Assembly: GCF_003600645.1 (NCBI RefSeq)
Contig: NZ_CP032482.1
Span: 2,356,001 to 2,420,000 of the forward strand
Direction of reading: 5' to 3'
Length of the DNA: 64,000 nt
DNA from: Yersinia rochesterensis
GTDB lineage: Bacteria > Pseudomonadota > Gammaproteobacteria > Enterobacterales > Enterobacteriaceae
Both the position numbers and the translations under genes were made by a program. The notes under the pieces were generated by a model. The model made no database searches. It was not told where the DNA came from and saw only the letters and a program-made list of their open reading frames with translations. Positions 19,249 through 30,600 of this stretch are shown here, piece by piece (the stretch's first letter is position 1; the number at the start of each line of letters is the position of its first letter).

Positions 19249-20316
19249 TTAGTTTGCAGCTGAATAAACCGGGCCTGGTTGAACCAACTTAGGCATCTCT
19301 TGCTCCGTAGGTTGCTGCTCTTCGTTCTGTGGTTGTGCCTGTTGCTCGCCCTGAGGCGCTACAGCAACCGGAGCCTGCTCAGTGGCAGTCTCACCTACAG
19401 TGACGATGACGGGCATACCAGCACGGCGAACAATCGCTTCCTGAACCACTTGTGCATCAGTCTGGCTGTCGTTGATAAACTTCTGCAGGCTGCTGCTGAT
19501 AGCAATTGGCATTGTTTGCGGATCATCACTGTCTACACGAGACAACGGCTGATGAACTTCCACATAACGCTTACCATCTGGCTCAACAGAATATTTAACC
19601 GGTTCATTGATGATTTGCACGCGAGTACCTTTAGGTACGGATTTGAACAGCGCTTCAATGTCATCCGGACGTAAGCGGATACAGCCGGAGCTGACACGCA
19701 TACCAATACCAAAGTTCGCGTTGGTGCCGTGGATCAAGTATTCACCTTTCCCCGCAGACAACCGCATAGCAAACAGCCCCATAGGGTTTTCCGGGCCGGC
19801 CGGAACCACTGATGGCAAAGTAATACCTTCCGCCAAATAGTTCTTACGGATATTTGCCGTTGGTGTCCAGGTTGGGTTCGGGATCTTTTGGCTGACTGTG
19901 GTTGTCATCGTTGGGGTATTACGCCCTAACTGGCCGATACCGATTGGGTACACCACAACTTTGTTTTGACCTTTAGGGTAATAATAAAGGCGCAGTTCAG
20001 CCAAGTTGATGACGATACCTTCACGTGGGGTATCTGGCAGCAACATCTGGGTCGGAATAGTGAGCACTGAACCCGGTAATGGCAAATACGGGTCAGCACC
20101 TGGGTTTGCTTCCAGCATCCCCAACAAACCGATTTTATAATCGGCAGCAATAGCCTCCAGCGGACGGCCATCATTTGGAACAGTATAAGTAGTATTTTCA
20201 CCAATCAGACGACTATTGGCTGGCGGCAGAGGATACTCGGTCGCATTGGCAGCAGTGATACTTCCCGCCAGACAAGTTGCGAATAACATACCAATCAAAG
20301 TTAATGCACGTTTCAT
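19249..20316 (-). CDS. ldtE: L,D-transpeptidase LdtE (YnhG)
   Basis: This periplasmic enzyme forms mDAP-mDAP (3-3) cross-links in peptidoglycan. The 355-residue protein has a signal peptide of about 25 residues ending in TAANA, a LysM-like murein-binding segment at about 44-88, and a YkuD catalytic domain at about 100-235. The active site HGTNANFGIGMRVSSGCIRL carries His196 and Cys212. A Gln/Glu/Pro-rich C-terminal tail covers about 310-350. Position beside lpp and sufE matches E. coli ynhG. Confidence 0.9.
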   Translation of the reverse strand: MKRALTLIGMLFATCLAGSITAANATEYPLPPANSRLIGENTTYTVPNDGRPLEAIAADYKIGLLGMLEANPGADPYLPLPGSVLTIPTQMLLPDTPREGIVINLAELRLYYYPKGQNKVVVYPIGIGQLGRNTPTMTTTVSQKIPNPTWTPTANIRKNYLAEGITLPSVVPAGPENPMGLFAMRLSAGKGEYLIHGTNANFGIGMRVSSGCIRLRPDDIEALFKSVPKGTRVQIINEPVKYSVEPDGKRYVEVHQPLSRVDSDDPQTMPIAISSSLQKFINDSQTDAQVVQEAIVRRAGMPVIVTVGETATEQAPVAVAPQGEQQAQPQNEEQQPTEQEMPKLVQPGPVYSAAN

Positions 20317-20358
20317 GCTTAGTTCCTACATCACTTCTTAAAATTCGATTTACACGGT

Positions 20359-20535
20359 TATATCCAATAAATCTCAAATTGCAGGAAAGCGGCAAGCGAG
20401 TGACAACTTGGTTGTAAACCATGTTGAACAGCGCCTCAGAGTGAGGCTCATAATCCCGATGAACTTAAACAAGTAAGTGATTCGGGGGAACGAAAAGCCG
20501 CCAACGCGCCAGCAGTTTGAAAAATGACGGATATA
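20359..20535. repeat. Long ERIC element between ldtE and sufE (177 bp)
   Basis: The left end TATATCCAATAAATCTCAAA and the right end GACGGATATAT flank the core GAACTTAAACAAGTAAGTGA. It carries the same insert class as the element at 13983: stems at 20405-20425 (AACTTGGTT/AACCATGTT) and 20433-20447 (GCCTC/GAGGC). The remaining bases up to sufE (20536-20760) show no gene. Confidence 0.8.
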
Positions 20536-20760
20536 TCTACGTTAATTTTAGCAGCCAATTATAAGGCCACCATATAGTAACAGCCCATATTATAAAGGCA
20601 ATTTATATCTCTAAAAATCAAGGTGTTACAATGTAATTTATTGTGCTTTTTCTGGCATGGAGGCCGATTTAAGCTGCTGAAATATCACCATTTTAATACT
20701 GTGACGCGCGGCGCAAAATGCACACAGCGCGAAGAATAAAGCACAAAATGTTGGCGTAGA

Positions 20761-21183
20761 TCAGCAAACGTTGAGGGCAACAGCCTTAGTGCGAATGGCG
20801 CGGATCATGGCTTCAAGACCTTGGGAACGCGAAGGTGTTAAGTGCTGACTGAGGGCTAAATCGGCAAAAAAGGGCCGAACATCTAACTCAATTATCTGCT
20901 GTGGAGTCAAACCTTGATACAGGATGAACACCACCGCGACCAAACCTTTGACGATAGCGGCATCACTATCACCGGCAAAAACCACATGCCCAGCTTCAGA
21001 GCGAGTCATTGCAATCCACACCTGGCTTTGACAGCCAGAGATAAGATTTTCTGGTTGGCGCTGCTGCTCAGTTAAGGGCGGCAACTGCGCACCTAACTCG
21101 ATCACATACAGGTATTTTTCTTCCCAATTTAAACAGCGGGAAAAATTACGAATCAATTTATTTTTATCTGGCAAACCAGCCAT
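20761..21183 (-). CDS. sufE: Cysteine desulfuration protein SufE
   Basis: SufE accepts persulfide sulfur from SufS and passes it to the SufBCD scaffold. The 140-residue protein has the acceptor Cys51 in [11 protein letters not shown]. It is the last gene of the suf operon. In E. coli it follows sufS almost directly; here 154 bases containing an ERIC element separate the two. Confidence 0.94.
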   Translation of the reverse strand: MAGLPDKNKLIRNFSRCLNWEEKYLYVIELGAQLPPLTEQQRQPENLISGCQSQVWIAMTRSEAGHVVFAGDSDAAIVKGLVAVVFILYQGLTPQQIIELDVRPFFADLALSQHLTPSRSQGLEAMIRAIRTKAVALNVC

Positions 21184-21200
21184 AACATGCTTCCTAAATA

Positions 21201-21319
21201 ATCCCCCGCGTCCTTGAAGCCGCAGGGATATTAGCTACGTTCACGATTCAGCCCGTCCGTGGGCCTCGCCTCTATGAGGCCGCTGCTGCCTACCGGCAGC
21301 GCCAATGACTTTGGGTATA
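21201..21319. repeat. ERIC element inside the suf operon, between sufS and sufE
   Basis: Read on the minus strand it begins TATACCCAAAGTCATTGGCG and ends near GCTTCAAGGACGCGGGGGAT. A GGCCTC/GAGGCC hairpin links it to the long-ERIC insert family. Because sufS and sufE are transcribed in the same direction with no other promoter visible, this repeat should be present in the operon mRNA. Confidence 0.75.
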
Positions 21320-21337
21320 ATCGGTTTTAAAGAACAC

Positions 21338-22573
21338 TCAGCCCAGCAATTTTTCGATGCGCTGCAACCCAACCACCAGCCGATCAACTTCCTCACGGGT
21401 ATTATAAAGCGCCAGCGACGCCCGGCACATGCTTGGCACCTTGTAGAATGCCATCAGCGGCATGGCGCAATGATGCCCGGTACGAATCGCAATACCGTAT
21501 TGGTCCAGGAAACTGCCGACATCATAAGCATGATGTGGCCCCAGATTGAACGCAATAACCCCAGCCCGGTTTACCGGGCCATACAGTGTCAGGCTGTTAA
21601 TCTGGCGCAGTTGTTCCCACGCATACTGCATCAGTGATTGCTCATATTGCTGGATATTAGCAAGCCCCAACTGATTCACATAACTGATTGCAGCACCCAG
21701 CCCCATAATACCGGCAGTATTGGGAGACCCCGCTTCAAAACGCCATGGCGCATCAGCAAAGGTGGTGCCCTGTGTCAGGCTGACAGTTTTGATCATCGCA
21801 CCGCCCCCTTCCCATGGCGGCATTTTTTGTAGCCATTCACTTTTGCCGTACAAGATACCAATGCCCGATGGGCCGTACAGTTTATGTCCAGAGAAAACAT
21901 AAAAATCGCAGCCCAAATCCTGAACATCGACCGGCTGATGTATCACCGCCTGTGCGCCATCCACCAGCACCACCAAACCCGCGGCTTTAGCTTGCGCCAC
22001 GATCTCTTTAATGGGATTCACTGTCCCCAGCACATTGGAAACTTGAGTGATCGCCAACAGTTTAGTGGTGCCGTCAATCAAACTCGTTAACGCGGTTAAT
22101 TCAAGTTCACCCGTCGCCATCAGCGGCCAAACACGGATTTCAATGCCAATCTCTTTTGCCAGCATCTGCCACGGTACAATATTGGCGTGATGCTCCATTT
22201 CGGTAATGATAATGCTGTCACCGGCTTGCAGAAAATGGCGGCCATAACTGTTCGCCACTAAATTGATAGCTTCCGTCGTGCCTTTGACAAAGACGATTTC
22301 TTCCGCAGAAGCGGCATGAATAAAGTCCGCGACCTGTTGACGTACCGCTTCCATTTGCCCAGTCGCTTCGGCACTCAGAGTGTGAATGCCCCGATGAACC
22401 GCCGCATAATCTGCACGATAGAAGTTAAGTTCCCGGTCAATAACCACTTGTGGTTTCTGTGCGCTGGCGGCGCTGTCCAGATATGCCAACGGCTGGCCGT
22501 TAACCTCACGGCCAAGCAGCGGGAAATCAGCTCTGACTTGCTCAATACTGACTTGCCCAATAGAGAAACTCAT
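21338..22573 (-). CDS. sufS: Cysteine desulfurase SufS
   Basis: This PLP enzyme removes sulfur from cysteine as a persulfide for Fe-S assembly under oxidative or iron stress. The 411-residue protein binds PLP at Lys231 in FSGHKLYGP, and the catalytic persulfide residue is Cys369 in RTGHHCAMP. It overlaps the sufD end by four bases (ATGA). Selenocysteine lyase activity is known for the family. Confidence 0.95.
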   Translation of the reverse strand: MSFSIGQVSIEQVRADFPLLGREVNGQPLAYLDSAASAQKPQVVIDRELNFYRADYAAVHRGIHTLSAEATGQMEAVRQQVADFIHAASAEEIVFVKGTTEAINLVANSYGRHFLQAGDSIIITEMEHHANIVPWQMLAKEIGIEIRVWPLMATGELELTALTSLIDGTTKLLAITQVSNVLGTVNPIKEIVAQAKAAGLVVLVDGAQAVIHQPVDVQDLGCDFYVFSGHKLYGPSGIGILYGKSEWLQKMPPWEGGGAMIKTVSLTQGTTFADAPWRFEAGSPNTAGIMGLGAAISYVNQLGLANIQQYEQSLMQYAWEQLRQINSLTLYGPVNRAGVIAFNLGPHHAYDVGSFLDQYGIAIRTGHHCAMPLMAFYKVPSMCRASLALYNTREEVDRLVVGLQRIEKLLG

Positions 22574-23901
22574 AGCGACTCCCCAGCCAACCGCTCGGCA
22601 ATTCGCGCCAATACAGCTTTGCGAATGGCTTCGTGATGGATGGCTTCGGTCAATTCGGCGGCAAAAGCAAAAATAATCATTTGCTGCGCATCAGCTTGAT
22701 TGATACCGCGTGATTGCAGATAAAATAGCTGTTCTGCATCAATACGCCCGACGGTAGCCCCGTGACTGCACTTCACATCATCGGCATAAATTTCCAGCTG
22801 TGGCTTGGTATCTACCTCAGCTAACTTACTGAGCAGTAAGTTATTATTGGTCATCTGGCCGTCAGTTTTTACTGCATGCTGAGCCACTTTTATTATGCCA
22901 TTGAAGACAGCTTTACCCCGCTCGCGCACCATGACCTTATGGAGTTGGCGGCTATCGCAATAGCCTTTGTTATGTTCCAGGTAAGTGCGGGTGTCACAAA
23001 TTTCTCGCCCTATAGGAAGCAGCAAGCTATTCATCGACAAACTGGCACCCTCGCCATTTAACTGGGCGCTGGTGTTATGGCGGGTCAGCCCCGCACCGAG
23101 CAAGAAGCTATAACTCTTCGCTCGCGCATCACGGCTTAACACTAAGTCATTATGGGCAAAATGGGTGCTTTGGGGCGCTTCGAACGCCAGTTTGCAGTGG
23201 TTCAACTCTGCATTCTCACCCACCGAAACAGTCAGCCGCGCACCGGTAAAATGCGGCTGTTCATTAAGACTGACAAAATGCTCAATGACCTCTGCCTGTG
23301 CGCCCGCCTCAATCGCCAGATGGTGACGGTAATGGCTGGTATTCACCACCTCAGAGCTATTGCCTGAACTGATATGCAACAGATACAGCGGTTTATCACT
23401 GTGTTGCCCGACAGGCAAACGGATGTGCAAGCTTTCCTGAGCCAGACTTTCGGTCAGATGCAAAAAGACTTCCGACTGAATCGCCGCTGGAAACTGAGTA
23501 TTTTCAGTTATATGTGCCAGTTGATACGGGCCACATTCACTGTCACTCAATTCCGGGGCATATCGTCCATCAATGAAAACCAAACGATGGGCATCTTGCA
23601 ACAATGACAAATTATCGCGCTGAGCCGCCGTCACTTTCACCGCCGGAGCAAAGCCGAAGCTATGGGCGAATAAACGCTCCAGCGGTGTGTATTTCCAATC
23701 TTCATGCTTGATGCTGGGGAAACCCAATGCCAGCACCTGTTGCCAATGTGCCGTAGCTTCAGCACCCTGACCATTTTGGTGCTGCTTAAGCTTTTGACTC
23801 TGTTCAAATAGCTGGCCAAAATTCGCTAAGGCATTACTACGCTGTTCGGCAAGAATGCGTTGTTGATTTGGGGTATTACTGTTGGTCGGTAAGCCAGCCA
23901 T
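22570..23901 (-). CDS. sufD: Fe-S assembly scaffold subunit SufD
   Basis: SufD partners SufB and SufC in the SufBC2D scaffold. The 443-residue protein has the SufBD beta-helix core, with the conserved [20 protein letters not shown] segment near residue 375-395 that contributes ligands for cluster assembly. Its start lies inside the end of sufC (26-base overlap), as in E. coli, which implies translational coupling. Confidence 0.95.
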   Translation of the reverse strand: MAGLPTNSNTPNQQRILAEQRSNALANFGQLFEQSQKLKQHQNGQGAEATAHWQQVLALGFPSIKHEDWKYTPLERLFAHSFGFAPAVKVTAAQRDNLSLLQDAHRLVFIDGRYAPELSDSECGPYQLAHITENTQFPAAIQSEVFLHLTESLAQESLHIRLPVGQHSDKPLYLLHISSGNSSEVVNTSHYRHHLAIEAGAQAEVIEHFVSLNEQPHFTGARLTVSVGENAELNHCKLAFEAPQSTHFAHNDLVLSRDARAKSYSFLLGAGLTRHNTSAQLNGEGASLSMNSLLLPIGREICDTRTYLEHNKGYCDSRQLHKVMVRERGKAVFNGIIKVAQHAVKTDGQMTNNNLLLSKLAEVDTKPQLEIYADDVKCSHGATVGRIDAEQLFYLQSRGINQADAQQMIIFAFAAELTEAIHHEAIRKAVLARIAERLAGESL

Positions 23902-24622
23902 AGCCTTGCTCCTCCAACTGTTTCACCAGCGTGAAATCACCAGACTTAATGATTCGCCCCTGATACAGCACATGGACAAAGTCTGGTTTGACGTAATCGA
24001 GGATGCGCTGATAGTGAGTCACAATAATAAAGGCGCGATTCTCATTGCGCAGCGAGTTCACCCCGTTGGCGACAATTTTCAGCGCATCAATATCCAGACC
24101 GGAGTCAGTCTCATCCAAAATGCATAAAGAGGGTTCCAGCGCCGCCATCTGCAAGATATCGTTGCGTTTTTTCTCACCGCCCGAGAAGCCCACATTCACT
24201 GAACGGGTCAGTAAGTCTGCCGGCATTTTGAGCAACTCAATTTTCTCTTCAATGAAATCAGCAAAATCAAAACGATCCAGCGGTTCCTGTTGGCGATATT
24301 TGCGTACCGCATTGACGGCGGTTTGCAGGAAGAAATGGTTACTGACCCCCGGAATTTCTACCGGATACTGGAAAGCCAGAAAGACGCCCTCACCCGCACG
24401 ATCTTCTGGGGCCAGCTCCAGCAAATCTTTGCCCTTGAAAGTCACACTGCCTTCAGTGACCTCATATTCTTCCCGCCCGGCCAGCGCCGCAGACAAGGTA
24501 CTTTTCCCTGAGCCGTTCGGCCCCATAATGGCATGCACTTCGCCGGGTTTGATGTCCAGATTCAAACCATTGAGGATCTCGTTACCTTCGACACTGACTT
24601 TTAAGTTCTTGATGCTTAACAT
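23876..24622 (-). CDS. sufC: Fe-S assembly ATPase SufC
   Basis: SufC is the ABC-type ATPase of the SufBC2D complex. From the ATG at 24622 it has 248 residues: Walker A GPNGSGKST at 34-42, signature FSGGEKKRNDIL near 150, Walker B LCILDETDSGLD near 170, and His switch VTHYQRIL near 203. The upstream in-frame ATG at 24649 would add nine residues and is unlikely. It lies 56 bases after sufB. Confidence 0.96.
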   Translation of the reverse strand: MLSIKNLKVSVEGNEILNGLNLDIKPGEVHAIMGPNGSGKSTLSAALAGREEYEVTEGSVTFKGKDLLELAPEDRAGEGVFLAFQYPVEIPGVSNHFFLQTAVNAVRKYRQQEPLDRFDFADFIEEKIELLKMPADLLTRSVNVGFSGGEKKRNDILQMAALEPSLCILDETDSGLDIDALKIVANGVNSLRNENRAFIIVTHYQRILDYVKPDFVHVLYQGRIIKSGDFTLVKQLEEQGYGWLTDQQ

Positions 24623-24678
24623 AGGTTTCCTTGGTGCGCAGGCGCGCAAAACTCTGCAAATACTTATTCAGCTCAGAC

Positions 24679-26193
24679 TTAACCAACACTGTGTTCCAAG
24701 CTGATGGCCAACAATTTCTGTGCTTCGACGGCAAACTCCAGCGGCAATTCGGAGAACACGTCCTTACAGAAGCCGTTAACAATCATTGAGATGGCATCAT
24801 CTTCACTGATACCGCGCTGCAAGCAATAAAACAGTTGGTCATCACCAATTTTGGAGGTTGTCGCCTCGTGCTCCAATTGCGCCGTATTATTACGCACTTC
24901 CACATAAGGGAAAGTATGCGCGCCGGAATCCGGGCCAATCAGCATCGAGTCACATTGAGTGAAATTACGCGCGTTATCCGCGCCCGGCAGGATTTTCACC
25001 AACCCACGATAGGTATTTTGGCTGTGTCCGGCGGAGATCCCTTTGGCAATAATGGTTGATTTGGTGTTTTTGCCAATGTGGATCATCTTGGTGCCGGTAT
25101 CCGCCTGCTGATGGCCGTTAGTCAGCGCGACCGAGAAGAACTCACCGATGGAGTTATCGCCCTGCAAAATCACACTGGGGTATTTCCAGGTAATCGCCGA
25201 GCCAGTCTCAGATTGGGTCCACGACATTTTGGAGCCATCACCTTCACACAACGCCCGTTTGGTCACAAAATTGAGAATACCGCCGGTGCTGTCAGCCCCA
25301 GCAAACCAGTTCTGCACAGTCGAGTATTTCACTTCGGCATTTTTATGTAAAATGACTTCAACCACCGCCGCATGCAACTGATAACTATCACGAACGGGCG
25401 CGGAGCACCCCTCGATATAACTGACATAACTGTCTTCGTCAGCAATCAGAATGGTGCGCTCAAATTGACCGGTTTTGGCAGCATTAATGCGGAAATAGGT
25501 TGATAACTCCATCGGGCAGCGCACCCCTTTCGGCACATAAACAAAAGTGCCGTCAGAAGCCACTGCGGCATTGAGCGCGGCAAAAAAGTTATCTTTCGCT
25601 GGCACCACTGAGCCGAGATACTTGCGTACTAAATCCGGGTACTCCTGAATAGCTTCACCAAATGAGCAGAAAATAATGCCTTGTTCGGCCAGTTTCCCTC
25701 GATAAGTGGTTGCCACCGAAACCGAGTCAAAAATGGCGTCAACCGCCACTTCAGCGCCTTCCCGCACCGGCACCCCTAACTGGGCAAATGCAGACTCGAC
25801 CTCGGCGGTGAGGTACTCATTCATTGCTTGTTCAGACAAATCGCTAGCGGCAGACGATTGCTGCACCGCTCCGGGCTGCGAATCACAGCTATCATCACAG
25901 CTGCCACAGGATGGCGCTGAGTAATAGCTATAATCCTGATAATCCAGACTTTTATAATGTGCTTTCAGCCAGTGCGGTTCTTCCATTTCTAGCCAACTTC
26001 GATAAGCCCCCAGGCGAAACTCCAGCATCCAGTCCGGCTCATTACGCTTGGCAGAAATGGCGCGAATGACATCCTCACTGAGGCCTTTCGCCAGCTCATC
26101 AGTCGCGAGCTGTGTAAAAAAACCTTCTTTGTAGCGACCATCGCTGACCCAAGCCTGCACTTCATCTGGAACTTCTACATTGCTTCGTGTCAT
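24679..26193 (-). CDS. sufB: Fe-S assembly scaffold subunit SufB
   Basis: SufB is the core scaffold on which the cluster is assembled. The 504-residue protein from ATG 26193 (MTRSNVEV) matches E. coli SufB over its length, with an N-terminal [10 protein letters not shown] cysteine motif near residue 96 and a C-terminal [18 protein letters not shown] end. The start is favoured over one 13 residues upstream by family length. It lies 14 bases after sufA. Confidence 0.96.
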   Translation of the reverse strand: MTRSNVEVPDEVQAWVSDGRYKEGFFTQLATDELAKGLSEDVIRAISAKRNEPDWMLEFRLGAYRSWLEMEEPHWLKAHYKSLDYQDYSYYSAPSCGSCDDSCDSQPGAVQQSSAASDLSEQAMNEYLTAEVESAFAQLGVPVREGAEVAVDAIFDSVSVATTYRGKLAEQGIIFCSFGEAIQEYPDLVRKYLGSVVPAKDNFFAALNAAVASDGTFVYVPKGVRCPMELSTYFRINAAKTGQFERTILIADEDSYVSYIEGCSAPVRDSYQLHAAVVEVILHKNAEVKYSTVQNWFAGADSTGGILNFVTKRALCEGDGSKMSWTQSETGSAITWKYPSVILQGDNSIGEFFSVALTNGHQQADTGTKMIHIGKNTKSTIIAKGISAGHSQNTYRGLVKILPGADNARNFTQCDSMLIGPDSGAHTFPYVEVRNNTAQLEHEATTSKIGDDQLFYCLQRGISEDDAISMIVNGFCKDVFSELPLEFAVEAQKLLAISLEHSVG

Positions 26194-26207
26194 TTCGTTT
26201 ACATCGC

Positions 26208-26579
26208 TCAAACGCCAAAACTCTCGCCACACCCGCAGGAATGCTGAGCTTTAGGATTATTAAATTTAAAAATCTGATTCAGCCCTTCGCGGACGTAATC
26301 CACCACGGTGCCATCAATAAAAGGCATCGCTTTCAGTGGCACGTAAAGTCTGGCGCCGCCCTGTTCAAACACTAGCGCGTCACTGGCCGGCTCCTTGGTC
26401 ATATCCATCACATACGCAAATCCGGCACAACCGGATTGCTTCACCCCAAGCTGTAACCCTTTGACTTCAGGGTCCTGTTGCATGAGTCGGGTGATTTGCG
26501 CCGCTGCGCTGTCAGTGATTGTAACGCCTTGCCAAACATTATCATCGAGTGAAAATGTCCCGACGGATTCCTGTTGCAT
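26208..26579 (-). CDS. sufA: Fe-S carrier protein SufA
   Basis: This A-type carrier delivers Fe-S clusters from SufBC2D to apoproteins. The 123-residue protein from ATG 26579 has the three cluster-binding cysteines: one in [10 protein letters not shown] and two in the C-terminal SCGCGESF. The AGGTAGGG ribosome-binding site lies just before. An in-frame ATG at 26669 would add 30 unrelated residues that read through the leader. It is the first gene of the suf operon, behind a Fur box. Confidence 0.95.
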   Translation of the reverse strand: MQQESVGTFSLDDNVWQGVTITDSAAAQITRLMQQDPEVKGLQLGVKQSGCAGFAYVMDMTKEPASDALVFEQGGARLYVPLKAMPFIDGTVVDYVREGLNQIFKFNNPKAQHSCGCGESFGV

Positions 26580-26675
26580 ATGCCCTACCTTAATACCGGT
26601 GAGATTCTCACTTTTCAGGTTAATAATGAGCTGGCTGATTATGGGGAAATCAACACAGCTTATTGACAATGGTAG

Positions 26676-26690
26676 TGATAATAATTATCA
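26676..26690. promoter_or_regulatory. Perfect Fur box upstream of sufA
   Basis: TGATAATAATTATCA matches the 7-1-7 Fur consensus TGATAATNATTATCA at all defined positions. It lies about 97 bases before the sufA start. Fur repression of suf in iron-replete cells is established in E. coli. OxyR, IHF and IscR sites were not assigned. Confidence 0.85.
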
Positions 26691-26692
26691 CT

Positions 26693-27012
26693 TCAACCGT
26701 TTGTTTTGCAGGGATATTAAGAAAAGTACCGTTTAGACCTCAAATGAGGCGGCAACGAACAAGCATGCTGCGATGGCCGAAGAAGTCTGGATAAACAAGT
26801 GCTCTTTTATCGCCATGAAATAAAACAATAATTATCACAGCGATGTTCAAATCCCTTGTTATTTCAGAGGCTAATCGGGTTAATCCCTGAATTTTTAAAC
26901 ATTCATAAAAAATACCTATTTCTCCATTAACTTTAGCTGAAAACTCTCTCAGGGGGAATGAAAATGGATGTACTCTGGCACAGAGCCACATATAGGTATG
27001 CATTTCGAGGGA
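26693..27012. other. Region between the suf promoter and the ERIC downstream of menI
   Basis: About 320 bases with no credible gene. A partial Fur-like half (AATAATTATCA, 26827-26837) lies in it, far from the suf start. In E. coli the small RNA rydB is annotated beside sufA, but no resemblance could be judged here. A 148-codon open frame on the minus strand spans the region, but it crosses the ERIC and has no ribosome-binding site or family signature. Confidence 0.35.
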
Positions 27013-27140
27013 GTATACTCTAAATAATTCGGGTTGCAGGAAGGCGGCAATTGAGCGAGTCCCCAGGAACTTACACAAGTAAGTGACTGGGGTGAACGAA
27101 AGCGGCCAACGCACATGCAGCTTGAAGTATGACGAGTATA
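27013..27140. repeat. Canonical ERIC element next to menI (128 bp)
   Basis: The element has both termini (GTATACTCTAAATAATTCGG and CTTGAAGTATGACGAGTATA) and the classical ERIC core CAGGAACTTACACAAGTAAG with TGACTGGGGTGA. It ends exactly where the TAA stop codon of menI begins. Confidence 0.93.
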
Positions 27141-27560
27141 TTATGTGGGGGATAGCACGGCAGTAGTCAAACGGGAGGTACAACACAGGTTGTTTTGTTC
27201 ATCAAAAACTTCAATTTGCCAAACCTGATGGCTGCGGCCAACATGAATAGCACGACAACAGCCGCGCACTTTCCCAGACCGGGCCGCTTTTAGATGATTG
27301 GCATTGATTTCCAACCCCACGACTTGTTGCCCGTCAGTGGTACACAAATACCCCGCCATCGACCCCAACGACTCCGCCAACACCACTGACGCCCCGCCGT
27401 GCAGCAGCCCAAAAGGTTGAGTTGTCCGATGGTCTACCGGCATCGTCGCTTCCAATTCGTCATCGCCCAGCCGGGTTATTTCAATACCCAAGTGGGCGAC
27501 CATACAATCAGCGCCAATTTTGTTCAGTTCAGCTAGCGTCGTTTTGCGTTTCCAAAGCAT
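27141..27560 (-). CDS. menI: 1,4-dihydroxy-2-naphthoyl-CoA hydrolase (YdiI)
   Basis: This hotdog-fold thioesterase acts in menaquinone synthesis and releases 1,4-dihydroxy-2-naphthoate from its CoA ester. The 139-residue protein carries the catalytic Glu63 in [15 protein letters not shown]. Position between sufA and ydiJ matches E. coli ydiI. It follows ydiJ by 50 bases on the same strand, so they may be cotranscribed. Confidence 0.88.
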   Translation of the reverse strand: MLWKRKTTLAELNKIGADCMVAHLGIEITRLGDDELEATMPVDHRTTQPFGLLHGGASVVLAESLGSMAGYLCTTDGQQVVGLEINANHLKAARSGKVRGCCRAIHVGRSHQVWQIEVFDEQNNLCCTSRLTTAVLSPT

Positions 27561-27610
27561 CCTTTCCCCTTCCCACTTGAAGTTGCATAAATGTTAATGA
27601 TCTGTAGATA

Positions 27611-30600
27611 TTAAACCAACTCTAGCAGCGCCTGCAATGGGTGCCGCAAGCCATTGCCTTCAATGCGTTTAACCTGACTGCGACAAGAATAACCGGTGGC
27701 TAAACAACGTTTACCCGGTAGTTTTTGTAAAGCCTGCTGCCAGGATAATGCATAAATACCTAATGAATTATCGATATTTTTTGCTTCATGACCATAGGTT
27801 CCCGCCATGCCGCAACAGCCGACACTGACGTTTTCCAGCTTGGCACCATAACGGGAGAATATCGAGGCCCAATGCTGACTACTGGCTGGCAGCGCCGTGG
27901 TTTCAGTGCAATGGCCGAACAGATACCAAGATTCGCCACTGATTGGCTGTTCGGGTTGCTCCGTCAGCGCCACCTGTAGCCACTCATGAACTAACTGCAC
28001 ACTAAACTCACCACGAGAATCACCCAAAATCTCTTTATATTCATCGCGATAACAAAGCACCAAGGCCGGGTCAACCCCCACCATTGGCATACCCAATAGC
28101 GCAATGCGATTAAGAAAATCAGCTGTTTTCCGGGCTGTTTTGGCAAAACGTTGCAGGAATCCTTTGATATGCTGCGCTTTACCATTCGGCGAGAATGGCA
28201 ATAACACCGGATTGAAACCGAGTTTCTCCACCAGCCGAACAAAATCAGCAACAACCTGCGCATCGTAATAACTGGTAAACGGGTCTTGCACGATCAAAAC
28301 ATGTTGGCTGCGCTCAGCTGCGGACAACTTCTCAAGCTGTTCCAGCGTCATGGTGCTGGCGTAATGCCCAGACAATGACTGCTTTAAGCTTGGGCTGGAC
28401 AATAGCGGTAAATCCACCATGCCGATGCTTTTGCGGCTTAATGCACCCACCCAAGGTTGCTTGAGGAAGAAGTTAAACACTTTCGGCGCTTTCGCCATCA
28501 GCGGGGCATAATCTTCCACACCCGCGACGACATAATCACGCAATGGCCGGTGATAGCGGGTGTGATACAACTGTAGGAAGCGGGAGCGGAAGCCCGGTAC
28601 ATCAATCTTTATCGGGCATTGTGTCGAGCAAGCTTTACACGCCAGACAGCCCGACATCGCCTCTTTAACCTCATGAGAGAAATCATAGTCACCCTTGCTG
28701 GCATGCCAGGTATTGCGCGTTTTTTCAATCAACCCGCGCAAGCTGGGCCGCTGGGTTGCCAGCCCTTGCTCCAGAGCTACTGGGTCAACCCCTTGCTCGG
28801 ATAACAGCCGTAGCCATTCTCGTACCAGCGTTGCCCGCCCTTTCGGCGAATGAATCCGGTCACCGGTTATTTTCATTGACGGACACATGGGGCTGCGGGC
28901 ATCAAAGTTAAAGCAAAGCCCATTACCATTGCACTCCATCGCGCCACGGAATGAGGTTCTGACCGCCAGTGGGATGCGCCGGTCCAGAGTGCCGCGTTTG
29001 TCGGGGGTGTCCACTTTCATCATCGGCGCGTCACTGGCCAATGGAGAACAAATTTTCCCCGGATTCAGGCGGTTATCGGGGTCAAATACTGATTTTATCT
29101 GCCGCAATTCATGATAAAGCACCTCACCAAAGAACTCTGGGCTGTACTCTGCGCGGAAGCCCTTACCATGCTCCCCCCACAACAAGCCACCATAGCGCGC
29201 TGTCAGTTGCACCACTTGATCTGAAATCTGCTTCATCAGCATTTCTTGTCGCGGATCGCACATATCCAGTGCCGGACGAACATGCAATACGCCAGCATCC
29301 ACATGGCCAAACATGCCGTAAGTCAGGTTGTGGCTATCCAACAACTGACGGAATTCAACAATATAATCGGCTAAATGTTGTGGTGGCACACAGGTGTCTT
29401 CGGCGAATGGGATTGGTTTGGCTTGCCCTTTACTGTTGCCGAGCAGCCCCACCGCTTTTTTGCGCATGCCATAAATACGTTCAATCCCGGCTAATTCACT
29501 GCAAATCTGGTAGCCAATCACCCCGCCTTCATGGGCCGCCATCAAATCATCCAAACGCTGGCAAAGTGCCTCCATTTGCTTGTCAATCAGGGGTTTATCA
29601 TCACCAGCGAACTCAACAATATTCAGCCCCAGCATCTCTTTATCAGGGACATCAGTAATCAATTCTTTAACCGAGTGCCAGACAATATCCTCTTTCGCCA
29701 GATTGAGGACTTTGGAGTCCACGGTTTCCACTGACAGCGCTTTGGCTTCCACCATAACAGGGGCATTGCGCAGCGCGGAATCAAAAGAGTCATATTTCAC
29801 ATTCACCAAACGGCGAACTTTTGGCAAAGGTGTAATGTCCAGCGTTGCTTCGGCAATAAAGGCCAGAGTGCCTTCAGAGCCGGTTAGAATCCGCGTTAAA
29901 TCAAACGTTTGTAGGTCATCACTAAACACATGACGTAAATCATAGCCGGTCAGGAAGCGGTTTAATTTAGGGAATTTTTCCAGAATCAGCGCACGTTGAT
30001 CACGGCAGCGATTCAACACTGTATGGTAAATACGGCCAGTGACGGAATCTTCCTGCGCAATCGTTTCTGCCAGCGACGTCTGCATCGCGCGGGTGTCCAG
30101 CATCTCACCCCCCAGTAAAATGGCGCGCAAACCCAGCACATGGTCAGAGGTTTTGCCATAAACCAATGAACCCTGACCAGAGGCGTCGGTGTTAATCATT
30201 CCGCCCAAAGTGGCGCGATTGCTGGTAGATAATTCTGGTGAGAAGAAATAGCCGAACGGCCGCAGATATTGATTAAGCTGGTCTTTAATCACGCCCGCTT
30301 CAACCCGCACCCAACCTTGCTCGACATTTATCTCCAGAATGCGGTTCATATGGCGCGACATATCCACCACAATACCGGTGTTCAATGCCTGGCCATTGGT
30401 GCCCGTTCCGCCACCGCGTGGGGCGAAGACCAACGATTTGAAATTATCCTGCCCCGCCAGGCGGGCAATCAGTGCCACATCCGCAGTCGAGCGCGGGAAT
30501 ATAACGGCATCAGGCAGTAATTGATAAATACTGTTGTCCGTCGCCATGGTCAGGCGATCGGCATAATGAGTGGCAGTATCGCCGGTGAATCCGTGTTGCT

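Noticed and set aside
26827..26837. Second Fur site near 26.83 kb
   Set aside because: Only one half matches the consensus and it lies too far from sufA; kept only as a note in the gap entry.
26740..27186. 148-codon minus-strand frame between menI and sufA
   Set aside because: It runs through the ERIC element and the menI end, with no family signature, so it is almost surely chance.
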